Shown here in pieces: positions 17,018 to 25,520 of a stretch of DNA of 64,000 bases (position 1 is its first letter; each line of letters begins with the position of its first letter). The translations under genes and the position numbers were made by a program. The stretch spans positions 248,001 through 312,000 of the forward strand of contig BRLC01000002.1 in assembly GCA_024343425.1 (NCBI GenBank). Direction: 5' to 3'. The notes beneath the pieces are model-generated. The model had not been told where the DNA came from, did not search any database, and saw only the letters and a list, made by a program, of their open reading frames with translations. This DNA is from Rhizobiaceae bacterium MnEN-MB40S. Its GTDB lineage: Bacteria; Pseudomonadota; Alphaproteobacteria; Rhizobiales; Rhizobiaceae.

Positions 17018-17244
17018 GATGCTCTCCTATTCGTCCCTGAATTCCGGTTTCGCAGCGCCCAAAGGCACACAATCGAGCCCCATATCCAAGGTCCTTCAGC
17101 TGAATGCGATTTCAAGCTTTTCACAAAACGCCTTCTGGTTGCAATCCTTCCAGCGATTTCTCCTCTCTCTTTCGTGGAACAAAAACCCCGTTCCCGCATT
17201 CTTCAGGCCAGGACTACAAACCTCAAAGGGAAAGGAACCACAGC

Positions 17245-17733
17245 ATGGCTCTCAAGAACCTGGAAGACCTGTTTGAGCACACGCTTCAGGATGTGTATTT
17301 CGCGGAGAACTTCATTCACAAGAAGCTGCCGACGATGATCGAGAAGAGCACCAACGCTTCGCTTGGAAAGCTGTTCAAGGACCATCGCGCGGAAACCGAG
17401 GGACAGATTGAACGCTTGAAGACGGTGTTCAAACTCATCGGCAAGGAACCCTCCTCCGAAGAATGCCCGGCGATAGAAGGCATCATCGAGGAAGCCGAGG
17501 AACTGATCGAGGAGATCGAGGACTCGGAAACGCTGGACGCTGCTTTGATCGCCGCCGCGCAGGCGGTCGAACACTATGAGATCACGCGCTACGGCACGCT
17601 GCTCACCTGGGCGAAGCTTCTCGGCTACGAAGACGCAATCAATCCGTTGCGTGACAATATCGAGGAAGAAAAGAGCGCCGACGCCAAGCTTACCCGGCTC
17701 GCCGAAGACAAGCTCAACAAGAAGGCCGCGTAA
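17245..17733 (+). CDS. Ferritin-like DUF892 (YciE/YciF) family protein
   Basis: A 162-residue all-helical ferritin-like protein of the DUF892 family, whose members are often stress-induced and bind a di-metal centre. Signature features are LEDLFEHTLQDVYFAE at the start, the central EIEDSETLDAALIAAAQAVEHYEI helix with Glu/His metal-ligand candidates, and a second EHYEITRYGTL stretch. ATG 17245 with AAGGAA upstream is preferred to upstream in-frame starts. A strong hairpin (17778) separates it from the convergent TetR gene. Confidence 0.9.
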   Translation: MALKNLEDLFEHTLQDVYFAENFIHKKLPTMIEKSTNASLGKLFKDHRAETEGQIERLKTVFKLIGKEPSSEECPAIEGIIEEAEELIEEIEDSETLDAALIAAAQAVEHYEITRYGTLLTWAKLLGYEDAINPLRDNIEEEKSADAKLTRLAEDKLNKKAA

Positions 17734-17777
17734 CACGGTCTTGAACAGCGCTACCCGGCGTCAGGCCGGGTTGCGCC

Positions 17778-17814
17778 ACCGGAACCGGATCCCATCCCCC
17801 CTTCCGGTTCCGGT
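17778..17814. terminator. 12-bp hairpin between convergent genes
   Basis: Arms 17778-17789 (ACCGGAACCGGA) and 17803-17814 (TCCGGTTCCGGT) pair perfectly around a C-rich loop, between the ends of the ferritin-like and tetR genes. There is no T-run, so it may be a weak bidirectional terminator or mRNA 3' end structure rather than a classical intrinsic terminator. Confidence 0.45.
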
Positions 17815-18476
17815 CACCCTACCGGCTGCAAATCCAGACACGCAGCGATCATTCTCAGAGCGTTGCGCATGAACGTCTCATCGTCGATCGGCTGTAGCGC
17901 AGCAGGGCGTTGGGCGGGATCGATTCGCGACCTGAGCATGGCCGATATCTGGTCGATCGCAAATGCAGCCGCCTCATCGGCGTCGGCAACGCCGATTTCC
18001 TCCCGACGGGCAAGCACAAGTTTCAGGAGCGCACGGCGGGAATTGCCCTGTATTTCGGCATAGTGCGCGGCAAGCTCGGGATAGTCCGCGACAACCGCGG
18101 ATACGGCCGCCTTCGCCGCGGGATCCTCCCGCGCGGCGTTCAGGGTAATTTCCATATAGCCGCGGAAAAGATCGAGCACGGTGGCGCCGCGCCAGATTTC
18201 GGGATCCGAGGCTTTGGCGTTGAGCGCCTCGTAGGCGTCGGTCATTCGGTCGAAAAGCGCCAGGAACAACGCTTTCTTGTCCTTGAAATGGTGATAGACG
18301 GCGCCCACCGAAAATCCCGCCTTTGCGGCGATGTCGGCGATCGACGTGGCCTCCGTGCCTTTTTCGAAAATCAGCGCCTCCGCCGCGTCGAGCAAAGCCG
18401 ACTGCGTGCGTTCACTGCGCGACTGCTGGCCGGCACGGCGCCAGTGAAGTTCCGATATCCAGCGGTTTTCGGTCAT
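17814..18476 (-). CDS. TetR-family transcriptional regulator
   Basis: A 220-residue repressor. The N-terminal TetR HTH is TSIADIAAKAGFSVGAVYHHF preceded by the usual LLDAAEALIFEKG helix; the rest is an all-helical ligand domain. ATG 18476 is chosen because an extension to 18536 would translate the operator itself. It is divergent from an SDR oxidoreductase across 105 bases with a large inverted repeat, the standard arrangement for a TetR repressor of itself and its neighbour. Confidence 0.92.
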   Translation of the reverse strand: MTENRWISELHWRRAGQQSRSERTQSALLDAAEALIFEKGTEATSIADIAAKAGFSVGAVYHHFKDKKALFLALFDRMTDAYEALNAKASDPEIWRGATVLDLFRGYMEITLNAAREDPAAKAAVSAVVADYPELAAHYAEIQGNSRRALLKLVLARREEIGVADADEAAAFAIDQISAMLRSRIDPAQRPAALQPIDDETFMRNALRMIAACLDLQPVG

Positions 18477-18491
18477 GACCACACCAAAACA

Positions 18492-18552
18492 GAATTCATG
18501 TTCGGTTTTATTGACAGCGAATGCGCGCCATGTCAAAACCGAATGTAAATTC
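18492..18552. promoter_or_regulatory. Large inverted repeat in the tetR/SDR intergenic region (probable TetR operator)
   Basis: Left arm GAATTCATGTTCGGTTTT plus TTGACA (18492-18516) faces right arm TGTCAAAACCGAATGTAAATTC (18531-18552) across a 14-base spacer. The core TTCGGTTTT...AAAACCGAA pairs perfectly, and TTGACA hexamers sit on both strands in the arms, so overlapping divergent promoters are likely. Probable binding site for the adjacent TetR protein. Confidence 0.6.
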
Positions 18553-18581
18553 GCTTTCTGATCACCTCAAGGATTCCTGCA

Positions 18582-19367
18582 ATGAAGAACACGGCACTGA
18601 TCACTGGCGCGTCCAGCGGCATTGGCAAGGAAATGGCCCGGCTGCATGCGAGCCGCGGCGGAGATCTCGTTCTCGTCGCCCGTCGCGCGGATAAACTGAA
18701 CGTCCTGAAGGAAGAACTCGAATCCCGGCATGGCGCGAAAGTGCTCGTTCTGGCGGAGGATCTTAATGACGAGGCCGCGCCACAGCGCATATTCGACCGG
18801 GTGACGGCCGAAAACATCGACCTTTCCATCCTCATCAACAATGCGGGGTTTGGCCATCGCGGCAAGTTCCACGAGCTCGACTGGGAAGACAATCGCTCCA
18901 TGATACAGGTCAATGTCGTGGCGCTTGCAGCGCTGACCCGGCTTTTCCTGCCCGGCTTCGTCGCGCGCAATACCGGACGCATTCTGAATGTCGCATCCAC
19001 CGCGGCCCTGACGCCAGGCCCCCTGCAGGCGACCTATTTCGCGACGAAGGCCTTCGTCATGTATCTGGGCAACGCTATCGCCGAGGAAATCAGCGACACG
19101 TCCGTAACCGTGACGACCCTTTTGCCGGGCGCGACCGCAAGCGAGTTCGCGAAAACAGCCGGGATGGACAAGACATCCCTGTTCAACCGGACGACGCCGG
19201 CGGCCGACGTCGCCCTGACCGGTTACGAGGCCATGCTGCGCGGCGACCTCAACGTCTTTGCCGGCGTGACGCGCAAGCGCAAGATCATGATGTGGATCGC
19301 GCCGCTTCTGCCCAGGCGCTACGTTCTCAAGAGCGTCCGCGAAATGCAGGAGGCGCAGCCGGCTTGA
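18582..19367 (+). CDS. Short-chain dehydrogenase/reductase (SDR)
   Basis: A 261-residue classical SDR: NAD(P) motif TGASSGIG near residue 8, NNAG near 88, and the catalytic Ser (NVASTAAL), Tyr and Lys in TYFATKAF. The C-terminal region (KRKIMMWIAPLLPRRYVLKSV) is hydrophobic and basic and resembles the DltE/YqjQ-type SDRs. ATG 18582 has AAGGA upstream. It is divergent from, and presumably repressed by, the TetR protein. Substrate unknown. Confidence 0.9.
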   Translation: MKNTALITGASSGIGKEMARLHASRGGDLVLVARRADKLNVLKEELESRHGAKVLVLAEDLNDEAAPQRIFDRVTAENIDLSILINNAGFGHRGKFHELDWEDNRSMIQVNVVALAALTRLFLPGFVARNTGRILNVASTAALTPGPLQATYFATKAFVMYLGNAIAEEISDTSVTVTTLLPGATASEFAKTAGMDKTSLFNRTTPAADVALTGYEAMLRGDLNVFAGVTRKRKIMMWIAPLLPRRYVLKSVREMQEAQPA

Positions 19368-19370
19368 GCG

Positions 19371-20830
19371 TCAAGCAGACATTGCGTCCTTGTAAATCCT
19401 GCCGTCCTTCATGATCATCAGGAAGTTTCTTTCGGGATCAGCGATCAGATTGATGTCATCCAGAGGGTTTCCGTCAACGATCAGAAGGTCCGCCAGGGCT
19501 CCGGCCTCGATCACGCCCAGCTTGCCTGGATAGGGATTTCTGGGGCCTGAAAGACCAAGCAGTTCTGCGTTTCGGCTAGTGCCCATTTTGAGAACGTCGG
19601 CGTTGGAAAACCATCGGGAAATCTTCGCCAGTTGCTTGCCCTGGGTGGAGGTCTTTGCGGGGTCAAACAGGATATCAGTGCCCCAGGCCATATTGGCCTT
19701 GTATTTCTGTCCGAGTTCAAAGGCTGCATCGTCCCTTCCGCGATCATCTTCTGCTGCTCTCTTTGCTCGGGCAACTGCTTTGGATTGGCGTCCTCGTCGG
19801 CAAGAAAAGGCTGCAAGCTCCACCAGACGCCAGTATCGGCCATACGGCGCACAGTGTCCTCGTCGGCGAGTTGACCGTGCTCTATGCTCCTGACGCCGTT
19901 GTCGATCGCCCGGTTTATACCCTTTGATGTATAGACATGGCTGCACACATAGGTGCCCCAGTCGGCGGCGGCGTCAACGGCGGCCCGGATCTCTTCCGGC
20001 CGCAACTGGGTGGAATCGATCGGATCGAACAACGACGAAACGCCGCCGCCCACCATGATCTTGATCTGACTCGCGCCGAGCGCGAGCTGCTCACGTGTCC
20101 GGCGCAACACTTCCGCATCTCCGTCGGCGATCGCGGAAATGCCGGCAGCCTCCGCAGCGCTCAGGCCAGATTGCGCGCTACGGGGTATCTCGTTGCGGAA
20201 CCGGAAATCACCATGACCGGAGGTCTGTGAAATCATCGCACCAGACGGAAAAATGCGCGGCCCCATAACAATCTGCTCGTCGATCGCGCGTTTCAGCGCA
20301 AAAGACGGGCCGCCGACATCCCTGATGGTGGTAAAGCCGCGCATCAAAGTGCGTCCGGCCTCGTCACCGGCGACGTAGTGGACATAGGCGATGTCGGCGG
20401 TCACCGCGACAACCTGCGGGATGGCCGCCATGATCGAGTGCCAATGGGCATCGATCAGTCCCGGCATCATCACGCGCCCGCCGCCGCTGATGACGCGCGC
20501 ATCGCCAACCGCCTCTCCCGCCGGCACCAGCGCCTCAATTCTATTGCCAGAGACAAGAATGTTCACGCCTTCCAACAATGCGTCCGAATGGCCGTCGAAA
20601 ACCCGCACATCGGTAAAGAGGAGAGGACGAGAATCCGGTTGCGCCGCGGCCAGCGGCGGAGTGAACGACGCGGCGGCCAACGAAGCGATGATTCCCTTCA
20701 GCGCCGAGCGCCGGGAAAGCCCCTCGAAGAGCCTGTCATTGATCCACAGGAATTCCGGCGAGTGACAAACGCAGCCAAAGCCGTGTTCGAACCGGCTGTA
20801 TCTGCCGCCAAGTCGCGCCCGTATGGTCAT
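19371..20830 (-). pseudogene. Tat-exported amidohydrolase, disrupted by a frameshift near 19730
   Basis: A periplasmic imidazolonepropionase/prolidase-like metal-dependent amidohydrolase in two frames. The first 360 or so residues read from 20830: cysteine-containing CHSPEFLWINDRLFEG, twin-arginine motif SRRSALKG, metal motif DAHWHS, and Lys/His regions (SQIKIMVGGG, CSHVYT, SIEHGQL). Near AEGT (about 19730) the frame ends in nonsense, while the other frame carries AAFELGQKYKANMAWGTDILFDP and the normal C-terminus with GALADLLIVDGNPL. Adding one G between ACG and ATG would restore one protein of about 485 residues. It may be a true pseudogene or a sequencing error. Confidence 0.82.
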
Positions 20831-21060
20831 CGTTCGGTTCCTTTTTACGCCAAGCCGAGTCGAATCGACTTGTACTTGTGTGCGCAGGTACTTGCATCGG
20901 GATTTATTTCCAAAGTCTTATGCAGTTGTCATAAGGGCGTTCTCACTATGTTTAAGACGCATACCATAGGTGATCATACCAGGCATCAAATCGCCCCAGA
21001 ATTGCGGAACCCTTCGGTCGTACGGAAGTTTGAAGTGCGTATAACCGAAAGGGTGATCCA

Positions 21061-21459
21061 ATGAGAAATGTCGCAACAATTACCTTCGCGTCGCTGCTGC
21101 TCGGACTGGCGGCTTGCTCGGACTCCGGCGAGACGGAGACCAGTTCAACCGACCAGCCCGCAACAAGCGAGACGACATCGGCCATGGAAACGACCGAACC
21201 GGGCGCGTCCGACAGCACTGTGACGGGGTCGATTTCCTCTGACGCAGAAATGGCCTCGAACGTTCCCGACGTCGCCGTGGACGCGTGTCTCGATGCAGTT
21301 CAGATGGAGGCCTCAGCCACCGAAACCGACGTTATCGGCGCGGAATATTCGGAAGCGAATTCCATCGTGACAGTTGGCGTGGGCGCCGAGCAGACGCCGT
21401 GGCGTTGCCTTGTATCGAATGAAGGTCAGGTTGAGGAAGTAACCCAGGAGACCAACTGA
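21061..21459 (+). CDS. Small putative lipoprotein, Ser/Thr-rich
   Basis: A 132-residue secreted protein with a signal peptide ending in a lipobox (LGLAAC, Cys about 19). A disordered stretch rich in Ser, Thr, Glu and Asp follows (about 20-65). The globular C-terminal half has two cysteines (VDACLDAV and PWRCLVSNEG) that could form a disulfide; the end resembles small proteins that pack a beta sheet of the YXWRCxV type. Function unknown; periplasmic or membrane-anchored. The start at 21061 follows the AAAGGGTG ribosome-site-like sequence. Confidence 0.75.
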   Translation: MRNVATITFASLLLGLAACSDSGETETSSTDQPATSETTSAMETTEPGASDSTVTGSISSDAEMASNVPDVAVDACLDAVQMEASATETDVIGAEYSEANSIVTVGVGAEQTPWRCLVSNEGQVEEVTQETN

Positions 21460-21486
21460 TATCGGCCGCAAGACCAAACAAACATA

Positions 21487-21511
21487 CGCCCGGCGGAGCC
21501 TCCGGCGGGCG
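21487..21511 (+). terminator. GC-rich hairpin after the lipoprotein gene
   Basis: An 11-bp stem with one G-G mismatch and a 3-base loop, 28 bases after the lipoprotein stop and before the convergent SGNH-like gene end. No T-run follows, so terminator function is only probable. Confidence 0.4.
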
Positions 21512-21531
21512 CACTGTATTTGCCAGGTTGA

Positions 21532-22563
21532 TCAGACCGATGCGAGCGCCTGTGCGATCACGGGCCGAAAGCGGCTCGCCACTTTCGCAAATCCGGCGCT
21601 CGTTCCATGGATTTCGTCGTTCCAGTCGGACACGTCCGGCATGGCGCCGCGGCAGTCCACCAGCCAGACCTGGGTCTGGCTCGAATCTCCGGCAAATTCC
21701 TCCAGCATCTCGTAAAGCCGGTCGATAAGATAGGCGCAGACGCCCCTGCGCAAGGCGGGATGCATGATGCCTCGCGCGTCCAGGGGCGCGCCAAGCCATT
21801 CATTGTTGTCCGCATAGGCCGGATTTCGCGGATCGCTGCTCCCCCAGGGATAGGGGAAAACATAGTCGTAGCCGTGAATGAAGATCGGCAATCTGCTGAA
21901 ACCGGGCTCCTTGCGGACGTTCTCGATCACCGTCGAATAGGCCTGCCTTAGAAAATCCAGCTTGTCGCGCAGCAGCGAGTGGTTGATATGGCCTTCGACG
22001 TCGTCCGGGTCGCCGTTGAAGGGCGTTAGTATGTTCAGAAGCACTGCCTCGCCCGTAACCGTATCCTCGCCGATAATATCGTTTCCCGCCGCCGAGAAGA
22101 TGAACCCCTTCACCGCCTGCTTCTGCTGGCGCAGCGCAAGCATGTATTCCGTCCTGCCGGGTTGCTGCGGCCCGAAGACCATGTTCTGCGCCGTATCTCC
22201 GGCGGCGCCGACGGACCATACAAGAAAGTCGTCGTAGAGCTGATCGATGATCTCCTTGATAAGCAGCGGGAACTGGCCCCAGCTGTCGCATTCGGAAACC
22301 AGAACCGGCAGCGACGACCCCAGAGCCTTTCGGGTGCGGAAATGTGCCTGCCGACGGTAACGCGCAAGGCCGTTTCCCATCTGCATGGCGTTTTCGAGTT
22401 CCACGTCTTCCGCGGACATCTCGACCATCTCCGGGTCGGGCTCCACAACAATACTGAAGGCGCCCTCCCCGCGCCTGACCGTGGAATAGCGAAGAAGCTC
22501 TTCGTCGCTGACATCGGGATTGCGCGCTATCCGCAGGTAGTCGTCGTAGCTGATCTTGGGCAT
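21532..22563 (-). CDS. SGNH/GDSL-like hydrolase family protein
   Basis: A 343-residue protein with an SGNH-hydrolase pattern: block I VLVSECDSWGQFP (usual form EGDSWFDYP), a block with GAAGDT, the oxyanion-like FSAAGNDIIGE, and the C-terminal Asp-His block WNDEIHGTSAGFAKVA. The N-terminal 60 residues (ISYDDYLRIARNPDVSDEELLRY) are an extra helical region. The block I glycine is Cys here, but Asp-Ser is retained. ATG 22563 is chosen for its GGAG ribosome site; frames extending to 22647 lack one. It may be an esterase or carbohydrate deacetylase; substrate unknown. No signal peptide. Confidence 0.7.
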   Translation of the reverse strand: MPKISYDDYLRIARNPDVSDEELLRYSTVRRGEGAFSIVVEPDPEMVEMSAEDVELENAMQMGNGLARYRRQAHFRTRKALGSSLPVLVSECDSWGQFPLLIKEIIDQLYDDFLVWSVGAAGDTAQNMVFGPQQPGRTEYMLALRQQKQAVKGFIFSAAGNDIIGEDTVTGEAVLLNILTPFNGDPDDVEGHINHSLLRDKLDFLRQAYSTVIENVRKEPGFSRLPIFIHGYDYVFPYPWGSSDPRNPAYADNNEWLGAPLDARGIMHPALRRGVCAYLIDRLYEMLEEFAGDSSQTQVWLVDCRGAMPDVSDWNDEIHGTSAGFAKVASRFRPVIAQALASV

Positions 22564-22902
22564 CGTCCACTCCGCCATTGCCGCCGGCTTGCCTGCGCTA
22601 CGCCCGTTCTCAGACCAGCCGTGTTGTTCATTCCGATCCGAGCGCATTGAAGAAATATAGTTCTATTTATTCAGGATAATGTGCGATTTCACACGCATTC
22701 CTTGAAATATCCGGAAGTGAAAGTCGTACAAAACGCTATGTTACTCGGTATCAATATTGTAATTAATTGAAACATGACTTGAGTATCTCGACACTTTTTC
22801 GCCCCAAACCCTGCCTAACCGCGAGCGATCAGTAACGGCCGGGTGAGATCCCGCGCCTTCGTCAAACCACCGATTGCGGCCAGCAGGTTAGTATCCCCCA
22901 CA

Positions 22903-23475
22903 ATGAAGAAACATCGTTTTACCGGCGTCAGGGCCGCCGGTCTCGTCGTCGCGGCGCTTTGCGCGATCTCCACCGCCACACCTTTGGCCCAGGCCGTTGC
23001 GAATGACGGCGCAGCGTCAGTCTTTCCGATCGCATTCAAGCCAAACCGGGTTCAGTTCAATACGCTGAAAGGCTACAACAAATCTCAGGTCTCGATCGCC
23101 AACAAGATCGCGGGCGGCTTCGCCAAGGCGGGGTATGGCCGACAACATCAGATCGCCGCCGTCTCTGTCGCCATTCGCGAATCCACGCTGAATCCGAAGG
23201 CGGTCAACCGGGGGTGTGGATGCTACGGTCTGTTTCAGCTCAACAAAAGGGGCGGTCTCGGCCGCGGTCACAGCGTCGGCACGCTGACCTCCGCTGACAG
23301 CAACATCGCGCTTATCATCGGTGAAGCCAACCGTTTTCCGCAGTTTCGCAAGGCAAGGACAGTCGACCAGGCGGTCAACGCCTTCGTGCGCTACGTCACT
23401 CGGCCTGCGAACAAATCCAGTGTTGTCGGCAGGACAGTCAAGACCGCCAGAATGGTGGAGAAACACGCCCAGTAG
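22903..23475 (+). CDS. Secreted lytic-transglycosylase-like protein
   Basis: A 190-residue exported protein with a cleavable signal (residues about 1-32, ATPLAQA). The catalytic region resembles phage-type lysozyme-like/transglycosylase domains: glutamate in AIRESTLNPKAVN followed by CGCYGLFQLNKRGGLG, the usual E...GLFQLN combination. It probably cleaves peptidoglycan in the periplasm. The Cys pair (GCGC) could form a disulfide. There are no phage structural genes nearby, so this is a host-encoded or stranded copy. ATG 22903 is preferred to an upstream in-frame start because it gives a proper signal peptide. Confidence 0.8.
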   Translation: MKKHRFTGVRAAGLVVAALCAISTATPLAQAVANDGAASVFPIAFKPNRVQFNTLKGYNKSQVSIANKIAGGFAKAGYGRQHQIAAVSVAIRESTLNPKAVNRGCGCYGLFQLNKRGGLGRGHSVGTLTSADSNIALIIGEANRFPQFRKARTVDQAVNAFVRYVTRPANKSSVVGRTVKTARMVEKHAQ

Positions 23476-23485
23476 ATACCGAACA

Positions 23486-23513
23486 GGCGCCGGACTTCTT
23501 GTCATCCGGCGCC
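23486..23513. terminator. 9-bp hairpin after the transglycosylase-like gene
   Basis: GGCGCCGGA (23486-23494) pairs perfectly with TCCGGCGCC (23505-23513), 11 bases after the stop and between convergent reading frames. A T-poor tail makes it a possible, not certain, terminator. Confidence 0.45.
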
Positions 23514-23542
23514 GTTGGGGGCTAGTCAACATTTTCCGTATT

Positions 23543-23719
23543 TCAGCTGATGTGCAGACCACGCATCATCAGCGGGTTGGGCCGCCTTTCGCCGCGTCGT
23601 TTGCTGTAGGCGTCCTTGCAAGATGCGAAGCTGCGTTTGAACCACCTCGCGCGATGATCGCGTGCGATCAGGCCGGCTTCGACGTGGTCTGCGCTGCGAT
23701 TGCTCTTGAAGATATTCAT
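23543..23719 (-). CDS. Small basic protein, 58 residues
   Basis: A short reading frame beginning MNIFKSNRSADHVEAGLIAR, rich in Arg/His, with one Cys and the end MMRGLHIS. ATG 23719 has GGGAG at a good distance, and third codon positions are GC-rich, both supporting translation. A second frame of 66 residues (23526-23726) overlaps it and starts seven bases earlier, but its composition is Arg/Gln-rich and less protein-like. No family recognised; could be a small stress or nucleic-acid-binding protein. Confidence 0.45.
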   Translation of the reverse strand: MNIFKSNRSADHVEAGLIARDHRARWFKRSFASCKDAYSKRRGERRPNPLMMRGLHIS

Positions 23720-23875
23720 CTGTCATCTCCCGTTGGATTGCTCGACAACCTGAATATGGAGGACCGCAGATGAACAGCGCCTGTCCGGAACGTTAATTGC
23801 GTGACAGAAACAGCTAAATTTATGGTTGTATTATTCGATAATCTCGCAGGTTGAGAATGCGCATCTACGGACAAA

Positions 23876-24265
23876 CTATTCCGCTGCGGCCATCACCTCG
23901 ATTTCAACCTTGAATTCCTCTCGCGTGAAGCCGCTGACGATGATCAGCGTTGAAGCCGGCGGAGGCTCAATCCCGGCCACATAGGCGTCGCGCGCCTGCA
24001 TGTAACCCTGCATCCATGCGCGGTCGGTAACATAAGCCGTGACATGCAAAATGCAGCTTCGATCCATCCCGGCCTCGGCCAGAATGGCGTCGATATTGGC
24101 AAAACAGATCTCGGCCTGTGATCGCACATCGTCCGGCACGACGCCGTCGTCTCGCAGCCCAAGTTGCCCGGAAGTTCGGACAATGCGACTTCCCGGCGGC
24201 GCCTCCACGCCATGGGAATAATGCGCGAAAGGGGGAGCAATCTGTTTCGGCTTCAAAGCTCTCAT
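23876..24265 (-). CDS. RidA/YjgF-family protein lacking the usual catalytic arginine
   Basis: A 129-residue member of the Rid family, which normally hydrolyses reactive enamine/imine intermediates from PLP enzymes. The fold is clear: GSRIVRTSGQLGL at the start and the C-terminal strand FKVEIEVMAA. In RidA the imine-binding arginine lies in PxRS before the VEV strand; here the matching stretch is PPASTLIIV, so Arg appears replaced by Ala. It may therefore have another Rid-type role. It is divergent from the NMT1-type transporter operon, suggesting linked function. Confidence 0.88.
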   Translation of the reverse strand: MRALKPKQIAPPFAHYSHGVEAPPGSRIVRTSGQLGLRDDGVVPDDVRSQAEICFANIDAILAEAGMDRSCILHVTAYVTDRAWMQGYMQARDAYVAGIEPPPASTLIIVSGFTREEFKVEIEVMAAAE

Positions 24266-24453
24266 GGTCTTCTATCCCTGTTTCTGCCTCTCAATGCGGC
24301 AACGATGAACAATATTTGCGCATTACGAGGTGTTTTTGCATAGTAATTAATCTCAAAATTCTATTGAATATATTTTAATCAGAAATTCGTTGACAATCCA
24401 TATGCTCATGCCAAGTCTGGCGTCGGATCGATAGAGAAACATGGAGAGTTTTC

Positions 24454-25446
24454 ATGAAAACCGTATTCCTGGCGGCCGGCATCGCGGCGCTTACTGCATC
24501 GACTTCGGCTTTCGCGCTTGAGAAAGTCGCATTCGGAACGAACTGGCTGGCCCAGGCCGAGCACGGCGGCTTCTACCAGTCCGTCGCTGACGGCACTTAT
24601 GAGGCATGCGGGCTGGAAGTCGAGATCGTTCCGGGCGGACCCCAGGTCAACAACCGGGCGTTGATGCTTGCCGGGAAGCTGCAGTTTCATATGGGCGGCG
24701 ACATGCTGCAGGCATTCTCCGCCGTGGAGCAGAACATTCCGGTGGTCGCCGTCGCCGCGATCTTCCAGAAGCATCCGCAGGTTATCCTTGCACATCCCGG
24801 GGAAGCCGAGAAATGGGAAGATCTGAAAAACCTGACGCTGCTGATCGGCGACAACGGGTTCCAGAGCTACTATCAGTGGATGATCGCAGCCTATGGCTTC
24901 ACCGCAGAACAGCGCGAGCCGTACACGTTCAACCCCGCGCCTTTCATCGCCGATTCGAAGAAAGGCATGCAGGGCTATCTCTCTTCAGAACCCTACCTTG
25001 TTGAGAAGGAAGCCGGATTCACGCCGGGCGTGTTCCTGATCGCCGACGCCGGCTACTCGACCTACGCCACGACGATCGAAACCATGGCCGACACGATCAA
25101 GAACAAGCCGGAAGTCGTCAAGTGCTTCGTCGACGGTTCGATCAAGGGCTGGTACACCTACCTCTATGGCGACCGCTCCGGCGCTGACGAGTTGATCAAG
25201 GCCGACAATCCGGAAATGACCGATGACAAGATCGCCTACGCCGTCGAAAAGATGAAAGAATACGGCATTGTCGACAGCGGCGACTCTCTGGAAATGGGCA
25301 TCGGCGTCATCACTCCCGAGAAGGTTAAGGACTTCTATGACAAGATGGTTGAAGTCGGCGTCGTTGGCGGAGACATCGACTGGGAAGCGACGTTTGACGC
25401 CCAGTTCGTCGGCGACGGCGTCGGCATGGACCTCAAGAAAGACTGA
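24454..25446 (+). CDS. ABC substrate-binding protein, NMT1/THI5-like
   Basis: A periplasmic solute-binding protein of 330 residues with a Sec signal (about residues 1-22, ASTSAFA). The mature protein starts KVAFGTNWLAQAEHGGFYQSVADGTYEACGL, the NMT1/THI5 signature with the N-W pair and tyrosine close to the ligand site. This family carries sulfonates, nitrate, riboflavin or thiamine pyrimidine precursors. It heads an operon of at least eight genes. A TTGACA-like box at 24390 is a possible -35 element but its -10 is poor. Ligand is probably a small nitrogenous aromatic (inference from the deaminase and creatininase downstream). Confidence 0.92.
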   Translation: MKTVFLAAGIAALTASTSAFALEKVAFGTNWLAQAEHGGFYQSVADGTYEACGLEVEIVPGGPQVNNRALMLAGKLQFHMGGDMLQAFSAVEQNIPVVAVAAIFQKHPQVILAHPGEAEKWEDLKNLTLLIGDNGFQSYYQWMIAAYGFTAEQREPYTFNPAPFIADSKKGMQGYLSSEPYLVEKEAGFTPGVFLIADAGYSTYATTIETMADTIKNKPEVVKCFVDGSIKGWYTYLYGDRSGADELIKADNPEMTDDKIAYAVEKMKEYGIVDSGDSLEMGIGVITPEKVKDFYDKMVEVGVVGGDIDWEATFDAQFVGDGVGMDLKKD

Positions 25447-25476
25447 CACTAGACTTACTCACATAAACTCTGGCCT

Positions 25477-25503
25477 CAACGGGCGGATCAAATCCGCCCG
25501 TTG
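25477..25503 (+). promoter_or_regulatory. Perfect 12-bp hairpin between SBP and ATPase genes
   Basis: CAACGGGCGGAT (25477-25488) pairs perfectly with ATCCGCCCGTTG (25492-25503) around a three-base loop, with no T-run. Such hairpins after the first gene of binding-protein ABC operons stabilise the 5' message so the binding protein is made in excess over the membrane parts. Partial termination is an alternative. Confidence 0.6.
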
Positions 25504-25520
25504 TCCACTGGACAGAAATT

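Noticed and set aside
22903-23475. Prophage remnant
   Set aside because: Only one phage-like lysis domain, with its own signal peptide and no other phage genes nearby.
23526-23726. 66-codon minus-strand frame overlapping the 58-residue gene
   Set aside because: Arg/Gln-rich and less protein-like; ribosome site fits the overlapping frame equally or better.
24390-24420. Promoter for the NMT1-type operon
   Set aside because: TTGACA is present but no acceptable -10 at correct spacing.
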